Counted from the first letter of the stretch, positions 41,846 through 51,583 are shown. The stretch is DNA of 64,000 nucleotides from Paenibacillus sp. (GCA_017512705.1 JAFWEX010000001.1:18259-82258), one strand, 5' to 3'. Made by a program: numbers and translations. Notes: generated by a model not told the origin, from the sequence alone.

Positions 41846-42973
41846 CTATGGAAGCAGTATTTTCATGTCCATCCCCTTGAGAAATTGATGATCTTTGACG
41901 TCTTCAGCATAGTTATCATCTACCTCAAAAGGTTTTACAACAAGGTACTTCACATCCTTGGATGTTGTCGCATAGATGCTTTCCCATTTCAGCTGGTTAC
42001 CTTCATATGCGCCATCTCCGCTAAGTGCAGTTAGTTGTCGGCCTTGATCATCATAGACAGCGAACCGGATATCACGTAGTTGTTCTTCTTCTTTGGCAGT
42101 TAATTTTTCTTTCCTGTTTAATCCGATGGAGGTAGTTAACCGAGTCGTAATTGGTGTAACTTCGGCTTTTGAAACCGTGGCTGTATATAGATCATTATTC
42201 ACGACCGTATCTAGCTGAACGTTGCGAGTGTTAGTTGTCGATTTGGTAAAAGGGACTGACAGCTCAAACTCATGCTCCATACCTTGTAGTGTCAACTTAA
42301 CTTTAGCTTCGAATTGATCCGGGATGGAACCTGTATGATCCGTTGGAATGACCTGTTCAAAAAGCAGGGTGTCAGGCTCATTCGCGCCCGCTGAGCTGTA
42401 GAACAGACCGCCATCCAAGCGAGATCCGTTTACATCGAAGAACACATTCTCGACTCCATTGCTCAGCTTCACAATGTCTTTGCCATTGTCATACATGCCT
42501 TGATTTAGATTAGGTGCAGTGACATGAACGAGAAATGCTGCGCGTGTACCGTCATAGACGGTTTCTAATACGTTGAATTTGACGTCCTGATGAGCAAAGG
42601 AACGGTTCACTGTCGTAGTTATTCCCTCGTTACCTGCTGTTCGTAGTCCCATATCCGCTTCAATGGAGCTGAATAGACTGCCAACGAGTGGAATACTGCG
42701 CAGAGAATTGGCCAGAGCTGGGGACACAAAGCCGGATGCAAATACGGTTACGCCCAATGCACTAGCTGCTATGACCACTCCTGCAGTGCGGCGCAGTCCT
42801 CTACGAACACGTCGTGAACGCGGAGTCTGAACCTGTTCAATATTTAGCTCAACAGGAGATTCCGGAAGGGACTCTAGAGTAGCATCAATTCGGTTACGTA
42901 CTGTTTTGGACATGGCAGGTCGCTCTTTTGCCTGCTCTTTTAACTTCTGTTCGAGGTTAAATGGGTTTGACAT
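41846..42973 (-). CDS. DUF4179 anti-sigma factor-like membrane protein
   Basis: 375 residues: a cytoplasmic N-terminal part of about 60 residues, a basic stretch RSRRVRRGLRR, one transmembrane helix (TAGVVIAASALGVTVFASGF, about 63-84) and a beta-rich extracytoplasmic DUF4179 domain. DUF4179 proteins are commonly the membrane-bound partner of a SigV/SigW-like ECF factor. The start overlaps the ECF sigma gene by 17 bases, which supports translational coupling and a sigma/anti-sigma role. The classical zinc-binding HxxxCxxC anti-sigma motif is absent. Confidence 0.87.
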   Translation of the reverse strand: MSNPFNLEQKLKEQAKERPAMSKTVRNRIDATLESLPESPVELNIEQVQTPRSRRVRRGLRRTAGVVIAASALGVTVFASGFVSPALANSLRSIPLVGSLFSSIEADMGLRTAGNEGITTTVNRSFAHQDVKFNVLETVYDGTRAAFLVHVTAPNLNQGMYDNGKDIVKLSNGVENVFFDVNGSRLDGGLFYSSAGANEPDTLLFEQVIPTDHTGSIPDQFEAKVKLTLQGMEHEFELSVPFTKSTTNTRNVQLDTVVNNDLYTATVSKAEVTPITTRLTTSIGLNRKEKLTAKEEEQLRDIRFAVYDDQGRQLTALSGDGAYEGNQLKWESIYATTSKDVKYLVVKPFEVDDNYAEDVKDHQFLKGMDMKILLP

Positions 42974-43493
42974 GTAATTTTACCTCCCGAAATTTCATGA
43001 ATTGCTGATACAGTTCCTTTCTGGCCCGATTTAGCCTCATCTTGACAGCACTTTCGGACAGGCCGATTGTATCGGCAATTTGACGCAGACTCATATCTTC
43101 AAAGTAATGCAGTACAATCACGATTCGCTTGTTTTCTTCCAGCTGATTGACCACTTCTCTTATGTCCACCTCATCGTATGGACTGGATTGTGTCTGATGT
43201 CCTGCGGGTACTTCTGCATAAGAAGTGGAGAGGGAACGGCGAGATAACAGGGTGTTACATTCATTGATGAGAATACGGAACAACCATGTTTTGAAATACT
43301 GGGGTTCCCGGAGGGTATGCATGGATTTGTAGGCTTTTAGTATCGTTTCCTGGATGGCATCCGCGGCATCTTCTTCTTTACGGAGCATGGATATGGCTGT
43401 ATTGTATAGGGAATTTTCGATGTCTCGAATCAGCCTGATGAAGGCCTCACGGTCTCCATGTATAGCCTGCCTGATGAGATCGGGTGAATCCAT
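42957..43493 (-). CDS. ECF RNA polymerase sigma factor
   Basis: 178 residues, SigV/SigM-like. Region 2 is visible as YNTAISMLRKEEDAADAIQE and TILKAYKSMHTLREPQYFKTW, the latter in region 2.4. Region 4 reads RIVIVLHYFEDMSLRQIADTIG followed by LSESAVKMRLNRARKEL. GAAAGGAG precedes the ATG. The overlapping downstream gene is its likely membrane anti-sigma factor, so the pair senses an envelope signal. I could not identify an autoregulatory -35/-10 upstream. Confidence 0.92.
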   Translation of the reverse strand: MDSPDLIRQAIHGDREAFIRLIRDIENSLYNTAISMLRKEEDAADAIQETILKAYKSMHTLREPQYFKTWLFRILINECNTLLSRRSLSTSYAEVPAGHQTQSSPYDEVDIREVVNQLEENKRIVIVLHYFEDMSLRQIADTIGLSESAVKMRLNRARKELYQQFMKFREVKLHVKPI

Positions 43494-43737
43494 GGTCGAC
43501 AGCTCCTTTCGTTACGGGTTTGGGTCGAGTCTTAAATACTTCTCTTGAACTGTTTTACATAGATTAGACTGTGGGGAAGGGAATATGGTCACATTTAATT
43601 TTTTGTATGTGGGAACTCAGTGTGTTTTACACTCGGTATGTTAGACGTATCAAAATAATGTTAGCCCCTCATGTCAGGAACTATGTGAGGTAGGGGAAGT
43701 GGTGAAAGGATTCCCCTAGAAACCAAGGGACATCATT

Positions 43738-43783
43738 AAAAGAGCACGTACCTGTAAGATCATTACAGATACGTGCTCTTTGA
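43738..43783 (-). terminator. Terminator downstream of the DJ-1/PfpI gene
   Basis: AAAGAGCACGTA (43738-43749) pairs with TACGTGCTCTTT, with an inner CTGTAA/TTACAG stem, and the minus-strand reading ends in TTTTAATG. The rest of the 387-bp gap to the sigma gene shows nothing else clear. Confidence 0.75.
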
Positions 43784-43880
43784 GTGATTCATCTATATAA
43801 AAGCTCATGGGGGAGCTGGGGGCAATAACGGTAATCGGTAATCAGTGCTCATTCATCTCAGAATTTAACGATATGGAAGC

Positions 43881-44564
43881 TTACAAACCAAGAAGTTCCT
43901 TAACACTTTCAGCTACCGCTTTGCTGGATTGCGGGTTTTGTCCTGTAACCACACGACCATCTGTTGTCACATAAGATGTGTAGGCAGAACCTTTAACGTA
44001 CTCAGATGCACGCTCACGTAGAGCATCTTCCAACAGGAAAGGAACATATTTGGTTTGCTGAGCCATCTCTTCTTCCTCATTGGTGAAGCCAGACACTTTC
44101 TTATCGTTAACCAGAAGCAGGCCGTTGGACAGCTTCATATTCAACAGGGCTGTAACTCCGTGGCACACGCCGGAAACGACGCCACCTTTTTCATAAATAT
44201 CACGGGACAGTGCTTGAAGTTCGGCGTTATCCGGGAAGTCCCACATCGTACCGTGTCCACCTGTGAAATAGATCGCATCATAGTCGCTTGCGCTGACTTC
44301 ACTCGGTTTCAACGTATTTTTCAATTTGTTCATGAAGGATTCGTTTTCGAAATAAGCTTTCGTGCTGGCATCCAGAGAGTCACCCAGACTTTTCGGATCA
44401 ATCGGTACGTTTCCGCCGTTGGGGCTAACCAGATCAATCTGTACATTCTCATTATGGTCGAACTCTTCAATGAAGTGAGTCGCCTCACTCAGCCACAAGC
44501 CTGTAGGTTCATCCTTGGTTGCGTATTTATCGACATTGGTCAAGACAACTAGTATTTTCTTCAT
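43881..44564 (-). CDS. DJ-1/PfpI family protein, Hsp31-like glyoxalase III type
   Basis: Cytosolic protein of about 227 residues. The nucleophile elbow is GGVVSGVCHGVTALL with the catalytic cysteine near 133. The family glutamate lies in KDEPTGLWLSEATHF near residue 19, and the FTGGHGTMWDFPDN loop matches the Hsp31/YDR533C group. That group hydrates methylglyoxal (glyoxalase III) or acts as a chaperone. Two adjacent ATGs follow AGGAGG; the second (44564) has eight-base spacing. Its own terminator follows. Confidence 0.9.
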   Translation of the reverse strand: MKKILVVLTNVDKYATKDEPTGLWLSEATHFIEEFDHNENVQIDLVSPNGGNVPIDPKSLGDSLDASTKAYFENESFMNKLKNTLKPSEVSASDYDAIYFTGGHGTMWDFPDNAELQALSRDIYEKGGVVSGVCHGVTALLNMKLSNGLLLVNDKKVSGFTNEEEEMAQQTKYVPFLLEDALRERASEYVKGSAYTSYVTTDGRVVTGQNPQSSKAVAESVKELLGL

Positions 44565-44734
44565 CATAAAAACCTCCTGTACATTCCTGTAATTTAAATT
44601 GTGTAAAATATAATTGCTAAAAACTTATTTTAGACAATATATCACACTCGTCTTTCGAAGTAAACTAAATCATAGAATTTTGTATAGTTTGTGTATTCAA
44701 TCTATATTGTCCAATTTGGAGTTTTTGAAGCAAC

Positions 44735-44941
44735 ATGAAGGAGGAGATTATCCAGGAGGTTCTGAGTGTGTATATCGAAGAGATTCATGATTCCCGGGCT
44801 ACAATCGAGGATAACTCCAACTTCTTAGTAATCTACTCCGTTATATTTAGTAGACCTAAAGAGTTATTGCCCAAACTTCGTTGGAGACAGCAATTACTTT
44901 GTAAAAAGCGACTCCTAGCTAACGTAGCCTCATTAAGCTAA
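44735..44941 (+). CDS. Doubtful small ORF (68 residues)
   Basis: Open frame with an ATG at 44735 lacking a clear ribosome site, and an in-frame GTG at 44768 preceded by CAGGAGGTTCTGAGT. The predicted product starts acidic (MKEEIIQEVLSVYIEEIHD) and ends basic (RWRQQLLCKKRLL). No family recognised. It could be a degenerate remnant. A perfect 8-bp hairpin (GCTAACGT-GAA-ACGTTAGC, 44937-44955) overlaps its stop. Confidence 0.3.
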   Translation: MKEEIIQEVLSVYIEEIHDSRATIEDNSNFLVIYSVIFSRPKELLPKLRWRQQLLCKKRLLANVASLS

Positions 44942-44975
44942 CGTGAAACGTTAGCACATTAAACATTAAACAAAG

Positions 44976-45006
44976 AGAGCAGCTAATCATTGAGATTAGC
45001 TGCTCT
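44976..45006. terminator. Hairpin terminator
   Basis: Perfect 13-bp stem AGAGCAGCTAATC/GATTAGCTGCTCT with a five-base loop. T runs are weak on both strands (ATTATTC; CTTTGTTT on the minus strand, where it may serve the membrane protein gene ending at 45086). Confidence 0.6.
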
Positions 45007-45085
45007 ATTATTCAACTAACAGACAGTGTGAACGGCTGAACTGTTTCATAAAACAACAACGGAGGCTATTTCACCGCCATCAGGA

Positions 45086-45553
45086 TCAAGACAGATGTAA
45101 CTTCCAAACGTCCGCTAAAGCTTTCAGCTGGGCCCCGCAGATGATGGCTGAGACAGCAATAACGAATGCAAAGAACAGGAACAAAACGATTTTCATAATG
45201 AGCAGCCTTTTTCCGTCAGGGCGTTTATAAACTCTTTTGGAAGACTTGTCTTTTGACTTTATCATAGCTCGTATACCGATTACGCAGGCGGTAGCCAGCA
45301 TTATAAAAAGCATTAAGGTAGCAATTCGTTCCGCAGTGAAAGAGATGAGGTTTGTACCTCCGGGACCCGGGTCCGTGTCCAAAAACCAATGGCAGATGGC
45401 AACGACAGCAAGAGATAGAAGTAACAAGACATATACCATCTTCCAGATCCAGTCGAACAGTTGGAAGAAAGGTCCGGGTGGATTCCTTTTCTGTGTCCGG
45501 CGAACCCGCCGCTCGGCGTTTCTTCGGTCGATCATCGCTCGTTTGGATTTCAA
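45086..45553 (-). CDS. Hypothetical membrane protein (155 residues)
   Basis: Starts with TTG nine bases after AGAGGAGG. A basic cytoplasmic N-terminus (RRNAERRVRRTQKR) is followed by three hydrophobic helices: MVYVLLLLSLAVVAICHWFL, ATLMLFIMLATACVIGIRAM and IMKIVLFLFFAFVIAVSAII. No known family is recognised and no neighbour gives context; the upstream SNF2 gene points the same way but ends 118 bases earlier. Confidence 0.65.
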   Translation of the reverse strand: MKSKRAMIDRRNAERRVRRTQKRNPPGPFFQLFDWIWKMVYVLLLLSLAVVAICHWFLDTDPGPGGTNLISFTAERIATLMLFIMLATACVIGIRAMIKSKDKSSKRVYKRPDGKRLLIMKIVLFLFFAFVIAVSAIICGAQLKALADVWKLHLS

Positions 45554-45670
45554 GGATGTCTTCCTCCTCTAGTTTCGTGTACGTACTTGTCCTATCAAGA
45601 ATAGCACAGTACTGACGATGAAATCGGACTCAGTTGGATTACATTATAGTTCACATGAGAAATGAGATGT

Positions 45671-48661
45671 TTAACCAGACCAGTCTCTGCGCCGAGTGAA
45701 CAGATCCTTCAGTTCATCGGTAGACAGTTCTGTAATCCAGTTCTCGGAGCTAGTGATGATGTTGTCGCTAAGCTGCTGCTTGCTCTCAAGCATCTCGTCA
45801 ATCCGTTCTTCCAGTGTGCCGAGTGAGATAAATTTATGCACTTGCACATCCTTGGTCTGTCCCATTCGATAGGCTCTGTCTGTTGCTTGATTCTCAACGG
45901 CAGGGTTCCACCAGCGGTCGAAGTGGAAGACGTGATTTGCCGCCGTCAGGTTTAATCCCACGCCACCTGCCTTAATCGACAGAATAAAGACCGAAGGCTG
46001 CTTGTCGGCAGGCAGTGTACGAGACTGGAATTCCTCAATCATACGGTCCCGCGCTGTCTTCGATGTTCCCCCGTGCAAGTACAAGACAGGTTCTTGTAGT
46101 TCCTGACGCAACACTTGCTGCAACATCTGTCCCATCCCGATATATTGTGTAAAAATAAGACAGCGCTCGCCCTCGTCACGTAGCTCACGGACAAGCTCCA
46201 TCAGCCGTTCCAGCTTGGCTGAGCGGCTAATCAGCATCGCCATGTCCTGCGGACTGTACACATCATAGGGAGATGTTGCCGGGTCATCCGCAGACAGTTC
46301 TTCAGGCAGCGTCTCCTTGGTCAGCAGCAGTGGATGGTCACACAACTGCTTCAATTGAGTTAATGCCGAGAGGATCGCGCCTTTGCGCTTGATGCCCTCC
46401 AGCTCTTTCATTTTATCCATCAGTGCTTGTACGGATTGGTCATACAATGCACTCTGTTCACCCGTAAGGTGAATATAGGTTTTCATTTCGTTTTTATCCG
46501 GCAGATCGAGCTGGATATTCGGATCCTTTTTCTTGCGGCGAAGCATGAAGGGTTTTACTAGCTGCTGTAAATCCTGCATGCGCTGCTCATCCTTATCCTT
46601 TTCGATCGCACTGATGAAGCGGGTTTGGAATGCACGAGCGCTGCCCAGATAACCCGGATTAATGAAATCATAGATTGACCACAGCTCGGCTAATCGATTC
46701 TCGATCGGTGTACCTGTGAGCGCAATACGATGTTTGGCCGGGAAACTGCGTACAGCCATAGACTGTTTGGTCTGGGCATTTTTAATATTTTGTGCTTCAT
46801 CCAGACAGATGGCGGACCAGGTGTACGTTTCCAGCAGTTCCTGATCCAGTGTCGCTGTGGCATAGGAGGTGATGATGATATCCGATTGCTCAGATTGCTC
46901 CCGGAAAGCTTCTCCGTTTAAACGGCGTGCGCCGTAATGAAGGCTCACACGAATGGAAGGGGCGAAGCGACTGATTTCCTTCTGCCAGTTACCCAGTACG
47001 GATGTTGGACAGATCAGAAGGGCGGGAGCTTGTCCCGGTAATCTTAGTTCATGTTCTTTGATGTGCAATAGATACGTAATGAACTGGATCGTTTTCCCGA
47101 GACCCATATCATCAGCAAGACAAGCCCCTAAGCCAAATCTGCGTAGAAAACCGAGCCAAGCGAAGCCTTCCTTCTGATAGGAACGCAGCTCTGCATGAAG
47201 TCCATCGGGAACAGGCAGGGAGGGAGCGCCGCCTTGTCCACCTCCAAGCTGTGCGATGACCCGATTCAGGTGTTCATTCAATTCAACCTCAAGCCGAATA
47301 CTCTCATTACTCTGAGAAGGTTGCGGATCTTCCTCGGCGTCAGCTTGTTGACCTTCTTTCCATTTCTGCTTGGCGTACTCCCGTTGCTCATTCTGAAGCA
47401 GATGCAGGTGCAGAATATCCTGAAATGAGAGCCCTTGCTCCCGATCTACGCCGCCCATCGCTCTGCGAATCTGCTCTAGCAGATCGGGGTCCAGCGGCAC
47501 CCATTCACCGCGGAAGCGAACGAGTCGTTCATTACGAGCGACAAGATCGGCGAATTCTTCTTCACTCAGATCGGTATCCCCAATGGCGATGCGCCAGTCA
47601 AAATGAATAATTGAGTCGAGTCCAAAGAAGGATTGGCCCCGCTCACTACCTTCTTCCGGTTTCACCTTGGCACGCAGCTTTGGTTTTTTCTTCCGGGCAG
47701 CTTCCCACCAGCCCGGCAACAGCACTTGCCATCCCGCGGCTAACAAGCGGCCACTCTCTTGGGTCAGGAACTGCCAGGCTTGCTGATCATCCAGTGGATC
47801 GCTCAGGATATCTCGTCTGCCGCTGATGGAGCTACCCAGTCGCGGCAGTTGTGCCCGCAGCTGATCCAGCCAGCCAGCGGAGCGATCCAGAATAAATGGC
47901 GTCCAACCTTCGGGCCATTCACCCTCAAGTCTTCCGCGTGAATCCAACATGACGGGCACCAGAACAGCAGCATCTAGCTTGTTCTGCAATACCAGCCGCA
48001 GCCGCCATGAGGAGTCGTCCTCATCTGGCTCCTGCAATTGCAGCATCGGCCTAAATGGTGCTGCATCAGCCTTCCAGCCGATGGATAACAGCCACGATCT
48101 TGCATCAAGGCCTCCTGTTCGCGGCAGTACACCGCGCTCGGGGAAGAGCTGAGGGAACTCACGCCGCAGATCGGTAGCTGCTTCTTCGGAGCTGTACCAG
48201 TGCTGGAACACTGCGGCAGAATAGGCTGCGCCAAGCCCTTCGACGAAACTTTCGTCCGTCTGCTGGATCGCTTGGTGAAGTGCAGCGAGATCCTGCTTTT
48301 TCAGACCATCCGAGTCCCATGTCCATTGCAACTGTCCAGCACGATAAGCCTCGAAGCTGGGCACATATTTGCGATGATCTATGGATGAGGATAGCACTGG
48401 AGCAAGTCGAATGAGGTGCTCAGCTTGCTCATCCCATATCCACTCAATGTGAATCAGAGTTTGCATCTTCGCAAAGAACGGGATGACCTCTTCCGCAGGT
48501 AGCACCACAAGCTCGACCTCTTCAATCTGTCTTATTTCCAGCTCTGTGCCATAGAAGGAAGGAGCATGCCAAGCGAACAGACGCTGCTTCAGCGACTGGC
48601 CTGATACAAAATGGTGCGTATTCAGAGCGCCATAAAATAACGCATCGCCATATCCGGTCAA
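45671..48661 (-). CDS. SNF2 family DEAD/DEAH-box helicase (YwqA-like)
   Basis: Swi2/Snf2 ATPase of 996 residues. The N-terminal half is the SNF2-associated region. The motor has motif I DDMGLGKTIQ near 517, the DEAQ box (ICLDEAQNIKN near 620), motif III ALTGTPIENR, and motifs V-VI in LTAANHVFHFDRWWNPAVENQATDRAYRMGQ (quoted in part). It remodels or translocates on DNA-protein complexes. The only standard in-frame start is a TTG at 48661 with a weak GAGGT site. Upstream in-frame sequence (VHGTIEVHVA) looks coding, and an ATG overlapping the previous stop is one base out of frame. It follows a SWIM protein, the YwqB-YwqA pairing known in B. subtilis. Confidence 0.9.
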   Translation of the reverse strand: MTGYGDALFYGALNTHHFVSGQSLKQRLFAWHAPSFYGTELEIRQIEEVELVVLPAEEVIPFFAKMQTLIHIEWIWDEQAEHLIRLAPVLSSSIDHRKYVPSFEAYRAGQLQWTWDSDGLKKQDLAALHQAIQQTDESFVEGLGAAYSAAVFQHWYSSEEAATDLRREFPQLFPERGVLPRTGGLDARSWLLSIGWKADAAPFRPMLQLQEPDEDDSSWRLRLVLQNKLDAAVLVPVMLDSRGRLEGEWPEGWTPFILDRSAGWLDQLRAQLPRLGSSISGRRDILSDPLDDQQAWQFLTQESGRLLAAGWQVLLPGWWEAARKKKPKLRAKVKPEEGSERGQSFFGLDSIIHFDWRIAIGDTDLSEEEFADLVARNERLVRFRGEWVPLDPDLLEQIRRAMGGVDREQGLSFQDILHLHLLQNEQREYAKQKWKEGQQADAEEDPQPSQSNESIRLEVELNEHLNRVIAQLGGGQGGAPSLPVPDGLHAELRSYQKEGFAWLGFLRRFGLGACLADDMGLGKTIQFITYLLHIKEHELRLPGQAPALLICPTSVLGNWQKEISRFAPSIRVSLHYGARRLNGEAFREQSEQSDIIITSYATATLDQELLETYTWSAICLDEAQNIKNAQTKQSMAVRSFPAKHRIALTGTPIENRLAELWSIYDFINPGYLGSARAFQTRFISAIEKDKDEQRMQDLQQLVKPFMLRRKKKDPNIQLDLPDKNEMKTYIHLTGEQSALYDQSVQALMDKMKELEGIKRKGAILSALTQLKQLCDHPLLLTKETLPEELSADDPATSPYDVYSPQDMAMLISRSAKLERLMELVRELRDEGERCLIFTQYIGMGQMLQQVLRQELQEPVLYLHGGTSKTARDRMIEEFQSRTLPADKQPSVFILSIKAGGVGLNLTAANHVFHFDRWWNPAVENQATDRAYRMGQTKDVQVHKFISLGTLEERIDEMLESKQQLSDNIITSSENWITELSTDELKDLFTRRRDWSG

Positions 48662-48704
48662 AGCAACGTGTACCTCAATCGTTCCGTGTACGGGTGGATT
48701 AGAC

Positions 48705-50453
48705 TCATGGAATCAGTTTACCTTTCCGAAGCTCTTCCTGCAGGGCGCGTAACCGGCTGTTGCGAACAGCCAGTGTAGTGATGAAATGCTCCCATGGCTC
48801 CTCTTGCTTCATTTTTTTATAGATTTTAGACAGTCGTTTCAGCAGTTTCACTGCGGATTTATAACCATCTCTGTTTTTATGTCCAATATATCGCTCTACC
48901 GCCTGATGATAGAAGGGTAGCAGCAACTCAGGCTCATCCTTCTCGATCGGTTGCAGGACGGCAACGCGAAACTCAAGGGGTTCAGTGCCTGTACTCAGCT
49001 GAAAATCAATCCATCTTCGCCACTGCCCTCGAGAATGCATGGCATCCTCATAGGCAGGGCGAGAGTGAGGAAGCATGCTCACTAGTGTGTCCCACATCCG
49101 GTGCTCAGCTTCCGGGACATGCTGGATGGCCATATCCCACAATCTCATATAGTCCTGCAGAGGAGCATTGCGACGATTTGCTAGCAGAGGTCCAAGCTGG
49201 ACCAGCCATTCGGCAAGACGTCTCCATTCAGCTGAATCCATTAGAGTATGGAGGAAGTACAGCAGATGTTCTGGAGGAATCCCATAAGCGGAGCTTCCAT
49301 GAACAAGCTTCTCCCAGGCAGCTGAATCTTGTTCTAAGTGGTAGTACATCCAGCTTTGTGCTAGAACAAGTGGAAGGGGCAAAGAGACCTTTCGGGCGTT
49401 CTTCTCTGCGCCGGGTAATGCTCCCGCCGATGCAGTATTTTCAGCTTCTATATCATTCAGAAGCATGACTTCAGAATGTAACATCTCCTGTTTTCCTTGA
49501 AGATGGGGCACCATCCAGTTCAGCCACAGCTTGGAATAGATCGGCGTGAAGAACATCATGTTAGCCGTCTCGGATAACATCTCTGTCCGCAGATATGCTG
49601 CAGTTTCGTTCAGTCTCGCCCACACTTGCTCAAGTACCTCACTATTTAACCCGGACAGGTCCAGCGGATGAAGCAGAAGGGAATCGAGTCCTTTTTGAAG
49701 AGCATCTACTGCCAGTTGGGCAGGGTAACTTAGATATACGGGTGTATGCGTAATGGAGTTGCGCGCGGGCGGTATACAGTATCGCATGAGGTAGAGCTGG
49801 ACGTGCAACTCAAACAGCTGTTCCATTGCAGCTGAAAGCTTGGGTTTGATGGCGTACAGTTCATCCGCGGCTTCCTGGATGTAAGCGGTCGTTGCCGTCC
49901 CTGTCCCCAGCCGTCTGAGACTAGCACGGAACAGCTCGTGCCAGTCCCGAATGCTCATTCCAGCGAGCGTAGTTGCCCGTTCCTTGATTTCGCTGTATTG
50001 CTGGCCATTTGCTGAGTTAATGTCTTCGGGTGTGTTCTCTATGTCGGAAGCGCTGCTGAAGCTATAGCTTCTTCTGGAATCAGCACCAGTGGGTTTACTG
50101 GTTTGTTTCAAGGCGGTGCTTGCGTGTGCATTCACAAGTGCAGGAACTGGACGTCCTTGGTGCTCCGCATAATTCATTAGTACAGCGGCCATATGCTTGC
50201 ATGGAGAGTTGACCGGACAAGTACAATGACTGGTTGATAATGAATCGATGGGGAGTACCACTTCGTACGCTTCTGCTCCCTGGACCTCGGCCATAATGGA
50301 CTGAGATTCATTAAAGGTTAATGGTCCGACACGTTTCTGTTTATAATATTGGAATCCACGCATGATCGTCAGGTTATTAAAGAGCTCTGCAACTTCACGA
50401 ATCAATGTTTGCCACTGCGTGTCATCCATAATCCAATCATGGGGTATGTTCAT
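48705..50453 (-). CDS. SWIM zinc-finger protein (YwqB-like)
   Basis: 582 residues. The SWIM finger CTCPVNSPCKHMAAVLM lies near residues 75-90, after a GVQGAEAYEVVLPIDS-like strand, and the rest is helical. SWIM proteins are thought to bind DNA or proteins and commonly pair with SNF2 helicases in Firmicutes. The ATG at 50453 lies eight bases from CAGGAGATGG; the frame to 50477 is rejected. The stop TGA lies inside an ATGA that may once have started the SNF2 gene, so the two are probably co-transcribed. Confidence 0.88.
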   Translation of the reverse strand: MNIPHDWIMDDTQWQTLIREVAELFNNLTIMRGFQYYKQKRVGPLTFNESQSIMAEVQGAEAYEVVLPIDSLSTSHCTCPVNSPCKHMAAVLMNYAEHQGRPVPALVNAHASTALKQTSKPTGADSRRSYSFSSASDIENTPEDINSANGQQYSEIKERATTLAGMSIRDWHELFRASLRRLGTGTATTAYIQEAADELYAIKPKLSAAMEQLFELHVQLYLMRYCIPPARNSITHTPVYLSYPAQLAVDALQKGLDSLLLHPLDLSGLNSEVLEQVWARLNETAAYLRTEMLSETANMMFFTPIYSKLWLNWMVPHLQGKQEMLHSEVMLLNDIEAENTASAGALPGAEKNARKVSLPLPLVLAQSWMYYHLEQDSAAWEKLVHGSSAYGIPPEHLLYFLHTLMDSAEWRRLAEWLVQLGPLLANRRNAPLQDYMRLWDMAIQHVPEAEHRMWDTLVSMLPHSRPAYEDAMHSRGQWRRWIDFQLSTGTEPLEFRVAVLQPIEKDEPELLLPFYHQAVERYIGHKNRDGYKSAVKLLKRLSKIYKKMKQEEPWEHFITTLAVRNSRLRALQEELRKGKLIP

Positions 50454-50745
50454 TATTCCATCTCCTGGGGTAAACATGGGTTAACTAATCATGATACATC
50501 GGATATCATAACCTAGATGTTCAATGATTCTATCATATCAGTAATGGGCTTGCTCGTGCATGGCTTATCTGAATCGACAAGACCTCATTTCCGTGAGGAA
50601 GAAGGTAACTCTATGCTGGTCATGTTCTAGCAGACATGCAGAAACACTTTATATTGTGTATGCTTATCATACGAATTCTTTTCAGGAGCAATGCAAGCTC
50701 CGCAGCGGTAACACGAAGACTATATTTTACAACAGGAGAGAGCAC

Positions 50746-51570
50746 ATGAAGATTCTTACGCTAAACGTCCATGGCTGGGCAGAAGAAGATCAATTGAACA
50801 AGATCAGTCAGTTGGCTCATTTTATCAATACACAGCAATTTGACATTATCTCCATGCAAGAAGTGAATCAGTCGATTCAAGAGACAGCACTGTCTCCAGA
50901 AGAGCTGCAGACATATACGGCAACCGAGGCAGATGTCACGATCAAAAAAGATAACTACGCCCATGTCCTGCTACAGCAGTTGACCGAAACGTATTATTGG
51001 ACCTGGATTCCAACCCATATCGGGTTTCGTATATATGATGAAGGGCTGGCGATCCTGAGTCGGACACCAATTCATCGTTCGTTCGGAGAATATGTGTCCC
51101 ACATGCGGGATTATAACAACTACCGTACGCGCAAAATTGTAGGGATCGAGACTACCGTGCAAGGTGAATCTACACCGACATGGTTCGTGAATGGACATTT
51201 TAACTGGTGGGATGATCAGCAGGAACCTTTCAAGGGGCAATGGGATCTGACGGAGAGTAAGCTTGCACCATATATGGATCAACCGCTGTATCTAATGGGT
51301 GATTTCAACAACGTTGCGGAGATTCGTGGAGAAGGCTACGATTACATGATGAAACATGGCTGGAATGATCTGTACGCTACGGCCAAGCAAAAAGATGATG
51401 GAGCTACCGTCGTTAAGGCAATTGCTGGATGGGCTGACAATGAACAGCCACTACGAATTGATTATATTTTCGCTAATCATGCTGTACAGGCTCAATCTTC
51501 TAAAGTCGTATTGAATGGCGTCAATGGACCCATTGTATCCGATCACTATGGTGTTGCAGTGGAGATCTGA
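50746..51570 (+). CDS. Endonuclease/exonuclease/phosphatase family protein
   Basis: 274 residues with the DNase I-like fold. KILTLNVHGW at the N-terminus, QEVNQS (metal glutamate), FVNGHFNWWDD, LMGDFNN (Asp/Asn pair) and VSDHYGVAVEI at the end (Asp-His) are the catalytic segments. It is a metal-dependent phosphodiesterase or nuclease; the ligand could be a nucleic acid, an inositol phosphate or a sphingolipid-like compound. AGGAGAGAG precedes the ATG at 50746. The frame is open to 50560, but the upstream part looks noncoding. No signal peptide. Confidence 0.9.
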   Translation: MKILTLNVHGWAEEDQLNKISQLAHFINTQQFDIISMQEVNQSIQETALSPEELQTYTATEADVTIKKDNYAHVLLQQLTETYYWTWIPTHIGFRIYDEGLAILSRTPIHRSFGEYVSHMRDYNNYRTRKIVGIETTVQGESTPTWFVNGHFNWWDDQQEPFKGQWDLTESKLAPYMDQPLYLMGDFNNVAEIRGEGYDYMMKHGWNDLYATAKQKDDGATVVKAIAGWADNEQPLRIDYIFANHAVQAQSSKVVLNGVNGPIVSDHYGVAVEI

Positions 51571-51583
51571 TCACACATCATAT

